Shown piece by piece: positions 59,820 through 64,000 of a stretch of 64,000 nt of DNA. Each line of letters begins with the position of its first letter. Position 1 is the stretch's first letter. The translations under genes were made by a program, and so were the position numbers. A model generated the notes under the pieces. It made no database searches. It saw nothing but the letters and a program-made list of their open reading frames with translations, and was not told the origin of the DNA. Source of the DNA: Thermothielavioides terrestris NRRL 8126 (lineage: Eukaryota; Ascomycota; Sordariomycetes; Sordariales; Chaetomiaceae); assembly GCF_000226115.1 (NCBI RefSeq), contig NC_016458.1, forward strand, positions 7,846,001 to 7,910,000, given 5' to 3'.

Positions 59820-62605
59820 ATGGCGGTGACATCTCTACACCACCCTGTCCCGCCGTCGCCACGCATCCCGCCTACCCCTCCAATACAGGACTTCGACGAG
59901 TACGAGAAGCGAGACCTCATCCTACCGGCGTCATACAATGGCGAGCACACGGCTCGGCGGTATCCCCTTCCGCCGGCATCGAGGAAAAACAAGGTGCTGC
60001 CTGAGGACCTGAAGACTCCCGACAACCACGTGGAGAGAGACCCCCGGCTCATCCGGCTGACGGGCGTCCACCCCTTCAATGTGGAAGCTCCATTGACCGA
60101 CCTCTTCAACGAGGGGTTCATCACGACCAAGGACCTGCACTACGTCCGCAACCATGGAGCGGTGCCGCGGGTCGAGGACGCCGAGGTGCTCGACTGGGAG
60201 TTCACCATCGAGGGCATGGTCGAGCACCCGGTCAAGCTGACGCTGCGAGACCTCATCCAGACGTACGAGCAGGTCACGTACCCGGTCACGCTCGTGTGCG
60301 CCGGCAACCGGCGGAAGGAGCAAAACATCGTGCGCAAGACCAAGGGCTTCTCCTGGGGCGCCGCGGGCCTCTCGACGGCGCTGTGGACGGGCGTGCCGCT
60401 GCCGGAGCTGCTCACGCGGGCGCGGCCCAGGCGCGGGGCCAAGTACGTCTGCTTCGAGGGCGCCGACAAGCTGCCCAACGGGTACTACGGCACGTCGGTC
60501 AAGCTCAACTGGGCCATGGACCCGGACCGCGGCATGCTGGTGGCGCACAAGATGAACGGCGAGCCGCTGCCGCCGGACCACGGCAAGCCGCTGCGGATCG
60601 TCATCCCGGGCCAGATCGGCGGCCGCAGCGTCAAGTGGCTGCGCCGGATCGTCGTCACGGCCGCCCCGAGCGACAACTGGTACCACATCTACGACAACCG
60701 CGTGCTGCCGACCATGATCAGCCCCGAGGAGAGCGCCAACCTGCCGGACACCTGGCGGGACGAGCGGTACGCCATCTACGACCTCAACACCAACAGCGCC
60801 ATCTGCCAGCCCGCGCACGACGAGCGGGTGCCGCTGACAATAGCAGGCGGGACGTACAAGCTGAAGGGCTACGCATACGCCGGCGGCGGCAAGCGGGTCA
60901 CGCGGCTCGAGGTGACGCTCGACCAGGGCAGGACGTGGATACTGGCGACCATCGTGTACCCAGAAGACCTGTACCGGTCGGCACCCGAGGGGGAGATGCT
61001 CTTCGGCGGCCGGCTCGACGTGTCGTGGCGGGAGACGTGCTTCTGCTGGTGCTTCTGGGAGCTCGAGCTGCCGCTGTCTCGGCTGCGGGAGGCGGGGGAC
61101 GTCATGATCCGAGCCATGGACGACTCCATGATGGTGCAGCCGCGCGACATGTACTGGAGCGTGCTGGGCATGATGAACAACCCGTGGTACCGCGTCGTCA
61201 TCCACAAGGAGGCCCATTCGCTGCGGTTCGAGCACCCGACGCAGCCGGCGCTGATGCCCGGCGGCTGGATGGAGCGGGTCAAGAAAGCGGGCGGCAACAT
61301 CACCAACGGCTTCTGGGGCGAGAAGATGGCCGGCGAGGAGTCGGCTCCGGTCGAGGAGGCACCCGTCAAGGAGATCAGCATGGTAAACGAGAAGGTGACG
61401 CGGCAGATCACGGCCGACGAGCTCCGCCAGCACGACGGCGAGGACCAGCCGTGGTTCGTCGTCAACGGGCAGGTCTACGACGGCACCAAGTTCCTCGAGG
61501 GCCACCCGGGCGGCGCGGCCTCCATCATCAACGCCGCCGGGCAGGACGTCAGCGAAGAATTCCTCGCCATCCGTAAGGCCTCTTTTCCCCTTCCTGACCC
61601 AGAACCCCAGAACCAATCGTTAACCCCTTCTTTCCAGACAGCGAAAACGCCAAAGCAATGATGCCCGACTACCACATCGGCACGCTCAGCCCGTCATCCC
61701 CCACCGCCGCCACCGCCGCCGCCGCCGACGACCACTCGTCCACCTCGACCGTCTTCCTCCATCCCAAAACCTGGCGCACCGCCCTCCTCTCCCGCAAGAC
61801 CCGCATCTCCCCCGACACGGCCATCTTCACCTTCCGCCTCCCCGCCCCCGCGCAAACGGTCGGCCTCCCCGTGGGCCAGCACCTGCTCATCCGCCTGCGC
61901 GACCCTGCCACGCGCCGCGCCATCATCCGCGCGTACACGCCCCTGCCGGCGGAGGAGGACGACGACGAGGAGAAGAAGGAGAAGACTGCAGGCGAGATTA
62001 GCGGCAGCAGCGGCGACAGCGGGCTCGAGCTGCGGGTGCTGGTGAAGATCTACCGCGACGGCGCGATGACGCAGGCGCTGGACGCGCTGCCGGCGGGGCA
62101 CCCGGTCGAGTTCAAGGGCCCCGTGGGCAAGTTCGTGTACCACCACCACCACCGCCGCCACGGCGGAGGAGGCGGCCTGTGCGCGGTGAACGGGCGCGAG
62201 CGGACGGTGCGCCGGTTCGTGATGGTGTGCGGCGGCAGCGGGATCACGCCCGTGTTCGCCGTGCTGCGGGCCGCGATGCGGGAGACGGGCGCGGGCGCGC
62301 CGCACTGCCTTTTGCTGGACGGCAACCGCACCGAGGGGGATATCCTCCTGCGGGAGGAGCTGGCGCGCTTGGAGAGGGAGGGCGGCGGGCGATGCAGGGT
62401 TGTGCACGCGCTGAGCCGGCCCCCCGAGGGGTGGACGGGCGTGAGGGGCAGGTTGGATCGGGCGCTGTTTGAGCGGGAGGTCGGGGCGCCGCCGAGGGAG
62501 AGGGACGCCATGGTGTTGATCTGCGGGCCGCCGGGGATGGAGAAGGCGGCCAGGGAGGCGTTTCTGGGCATGGGCTGGGATGAAGAGGATCTGCTTTTCT
62601 TTTGA
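59820..62605 (+). CDS. Assimilatory nitrate reductase [NAD(P)H]
   Basis: Two exons, 59820-61572 and 61638-62605, give 906 residues. Domain order is that of eukaryotic nitrate reductase: molybdopterin domain with the Mo-ligand Cys at residue 160 in VCAGNRRKEQN, the dimerisation domain, a cytochrome b5 domain (FLEGHPGGAASI; heme-ligand histidines at 562 and 585), an FAD domain (RAYTPLP) and an NAD(P)H domain (VCGGSGITPVFAVLRA; LICGPPGMEKAAREAFLGM). It reduces nitrate to nitrite in the cytosol using NADPH or NADH; cofactor preference is not decided here. The 65-nt intron splits the codon of the second heme histidine. The FAD domain has an acidic insert after RAYTPLP and a His-rich insert after GPVGKFVY. 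Upstream GATA and NIT4-type sites fit nitrogen control. This is the nit-3/niaD orthologue by architecture. Confidence 0.97.
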
Positions 62606-63271
62606 GACACTCGGGACAGGGACAGGGACAGCATCTCAGCGAGCGGCATGTGTATACGTTCATTGTTTGGTGACATTTTTCTTTTTCTCTCTTGTGATGA
62701 CTGACGAAGACGTTTCTTACAATGTACATAGAAATGGGTTGCACAGCATTTTGGATAGCACGCGGAAAGCAGAGCGCATTTCGATGTCAATTGAGAGTCG
62801 ATCGCAGTGACAAAGCTGTCCTGCGTTCAACGAACGTGGTCCCCCAGTCTGAGAGCGAGGTAAGTGATTCTGGCCCGGAGATGCTGAATCAAGTGGCAAA
62901 TAATCGGGTGACATTGCGGTGAAAGGTTGTGTTTCGTGCTTCCCAACTTCAACGTATCTCCGAGGGTCTCTGAAACTGTGTTGTTCTAGGTTCCGTATTC
63001 TCGATGAGCTCCGGAAATGCAGGGCACGGCAAGATGCATGTATTCCCGTAATCCGTAAGACGTAACTTTACCTGGTTATTGTATTTAACGCTGAGCATCA
63101 CGTGACGGTTCACCCGCAGCTTGGATTCGCCAATTGGATGCGGCGCATTGCAACTGCTGCTGGGCTCGAGAAGCTCTGACGTCGGAGCCAGCAGCATCCG
63201 CGGCACCAGCGGCACCGAGCACCACCCCGAGCGAAATTCGCTCTCCGCGGCAGAAACCACCACCCACCACG
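62606..63271. promoter_or_regulatory. Intergenic region between nitrate reductase and NDUFA5-like gene
   Basis: About 665 bp on the same strand, with the nitrate reductase 3' UTR and the next gene's promoter. Nothing else recognised. Confidence 0.45.
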
Positions 63272-64000
63272 ATGCGCGCGACGCTCCGCCTCCTCGCCGC
63301 CGCGCGGCCGGCGGCGCGGTATCTCGAAGCGGGCGCTCCGACGGGCCTGACGGGGCTTGCCACGCACGCCTCGCCGCGCTCGACGCTGCTCTATCTCTAT
63401 GCGTCGACGCTCGAGAAGCTGAAGGCCGTGCCCGAGCACTCGCTCTACCGCCAGTCGGTCGAGGCGCTCACCCAGCACCGCATGGCGCTCGTCGAGGAGG
63501 TCGTCCCGCCGGGCTACGACGAGTGGCACGAGCGCGCCAAGAAGCTGCTCGACGAGCACCCGGACCAGTTCACCGTCGCGTCCGGCACCAGCGTCAAAGG
63601 CGCCGCCGCCTTCAAGGTTGAGCGCAACGGCGAAACGTTCGTCGTGCGCCACATCCCCCCGGAGGAGGACATGCGGTACCAGGAGTGGGACGGCGAGCTC
63701 GACGAGGGCCCCGTGCGCGAGGACAGCAGGACGGCCGAGGAGAAGGAATACCTGCAGCGCATGTCCGAGAGGCGAGACCCGGCCGACGTCGAGCGTGCGG
63801 AGTCGGACCCGGAGCTGCAGTTGACGGCCGAGGAGAAGGAATACCTGCAGCACATGCCCAAGAGGCCAGACCCGGCCGACGTCGAGCATGTGGAGTTGGA
63901 GCCGGAGCCGCAGTTGACGGCCGACCAGTGGGTGTTGCACCGGCCAGATGCAGGGAGGACTGGATGCTGACGCGAGTCTACTTCCTGCAGGATGTCGGAG
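63272..64000 (+). CDS. Mitochondrial complex I accessory subunit, NDUFA5 family (29.9-kDa type), 3' partial
   Basis: Exon 1 is 63272-63927; a 63-nt intron (GTGGGT donor, GCTGACG branch site, CTGCAG acceptor) leads to exon 2 at 63991, which runs off the window after ten bases. The start MRATLRLLAAARPAARYLEA is a mitochondrial presequence. It continues GLTGLATHASPRSTLLYLYA, STLEKLKAVPEHSLYRQSVE and the NDUFA5 core HRMALVEEVVPPGYDEWHER. The protein is a matrix-arm accessory subunit of NADH:ubiquinone oxidoreductase, known in Neurospora as the 29.9-kDa subunit. An exact-length 31-residue tandem duplication (TAEEKEYLQ... to ...LQL) lies near the end of exon 1, which I do not recall as a family feature. 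The C-terminus is outside the window. Confidence 0.9.
63731..63916 (+). repeat. 93-bp in-frame tandem duplication in the NDUFA5-like gene
   Basis: Two consecutive 93-bp copies start at 63731 and 63824, both opening ACGGCCGAGGAGAAGGAATA, and a third partial start (ACGGCCGACC) follows at 63917. Each encodes 31 residues beginning TAEEKEYLQ and containing DPADVE. The copies have diverged at several residues, mostly single substitutions, so the duplication is not brand new. Confidence 0.9.

Noticed and set aside
59931..61616. Minus-strand open frame of 561 codons opposite nitrate reductase
   Set aside because: It mirrors strongly GC-biased codons of a confident gene, is rich in Arg, His, Leu, Val and Ala, and shows no domain; a shadow.

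Overview
This window looks like nuclear DNA of a filamentous ascomycete, most likely a sordariomycete and possibly Sordariales/Chaetomiaceae. The evidence is short GT...CTRAC...YAG introns of about 45-210 nt, GC-rich coding exons, acidic and low-complexity protein tails, and fungal-specific genes: a DASH subunit (Ask1), CYP61 sterol C-22 desaturase, a class VI-type chitin synthase and a fused FAD/heme/molybdopterin nitrate reductase. The genus assignment is inference.

Layout. 1-5.5 kb holds no gene I can support. 5.5-13 kb carries a gamma-tubulin complex protein (-), the NuA4 subunit Eaf7 (+), the DASH subunit Ask1 (+) and a small serine-rich unknown (-). A 3-kb spacer leads to erg5 (+) and a mitochondrial-type single-domain rhodanese (+). 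19.9-26.2 kb is a minus-strand run: a Yip1-family Golgi protein, ubiquitin-eL40 fusion, the RNA polymerase I factor Rrn7 and eIF5A. 27.2-31.1 kb holds Vps52 (GARP, +) converging on a Gyp8/TBC1D20-type Rab GAP (-). 32.6-41.5 kb has a DDB1/CPSF-A-like protein and eIF5B, both +. 42.7-50 kb has Hsp110/Sse1 and a chitin synthase, both -. 53.2-57.2 kb is the nonsense-mediated decay factor Upf2 (-). 59.8-62.6 kb is nitrate reductase (+), and the window ends inside a complex I NDUFA5-type subunit (+).

Functionally this is a core-chromosome housekeeping stretch: mitosis, chromatin, sterol and cell-wall synthesis, vesicle traffic, translation, mRNA decay, nitrate assimilation and respiration. The genes are individually transcribed and I see no biosynthetic cluster, intact transposon, tRNA, rRNA or CRISPR. 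The details most worth a second look are: a ubiquitin start codon split by an intron; frame-neutral stop-free introns in sse1, the ubiquitin gene and the DDB1-like gene; a 118-bp fold-back array of 30-bp palindromic repeats between sse1 and the chitin synthase; a NIT4-type octamer beside two GATA sites upstream of nitrate reductase; and a 93-bp tandem duplication inside the complex I subunit. Exon boundaries were worked out by hand from splice consensus, frame and family similarity recalled without a search.
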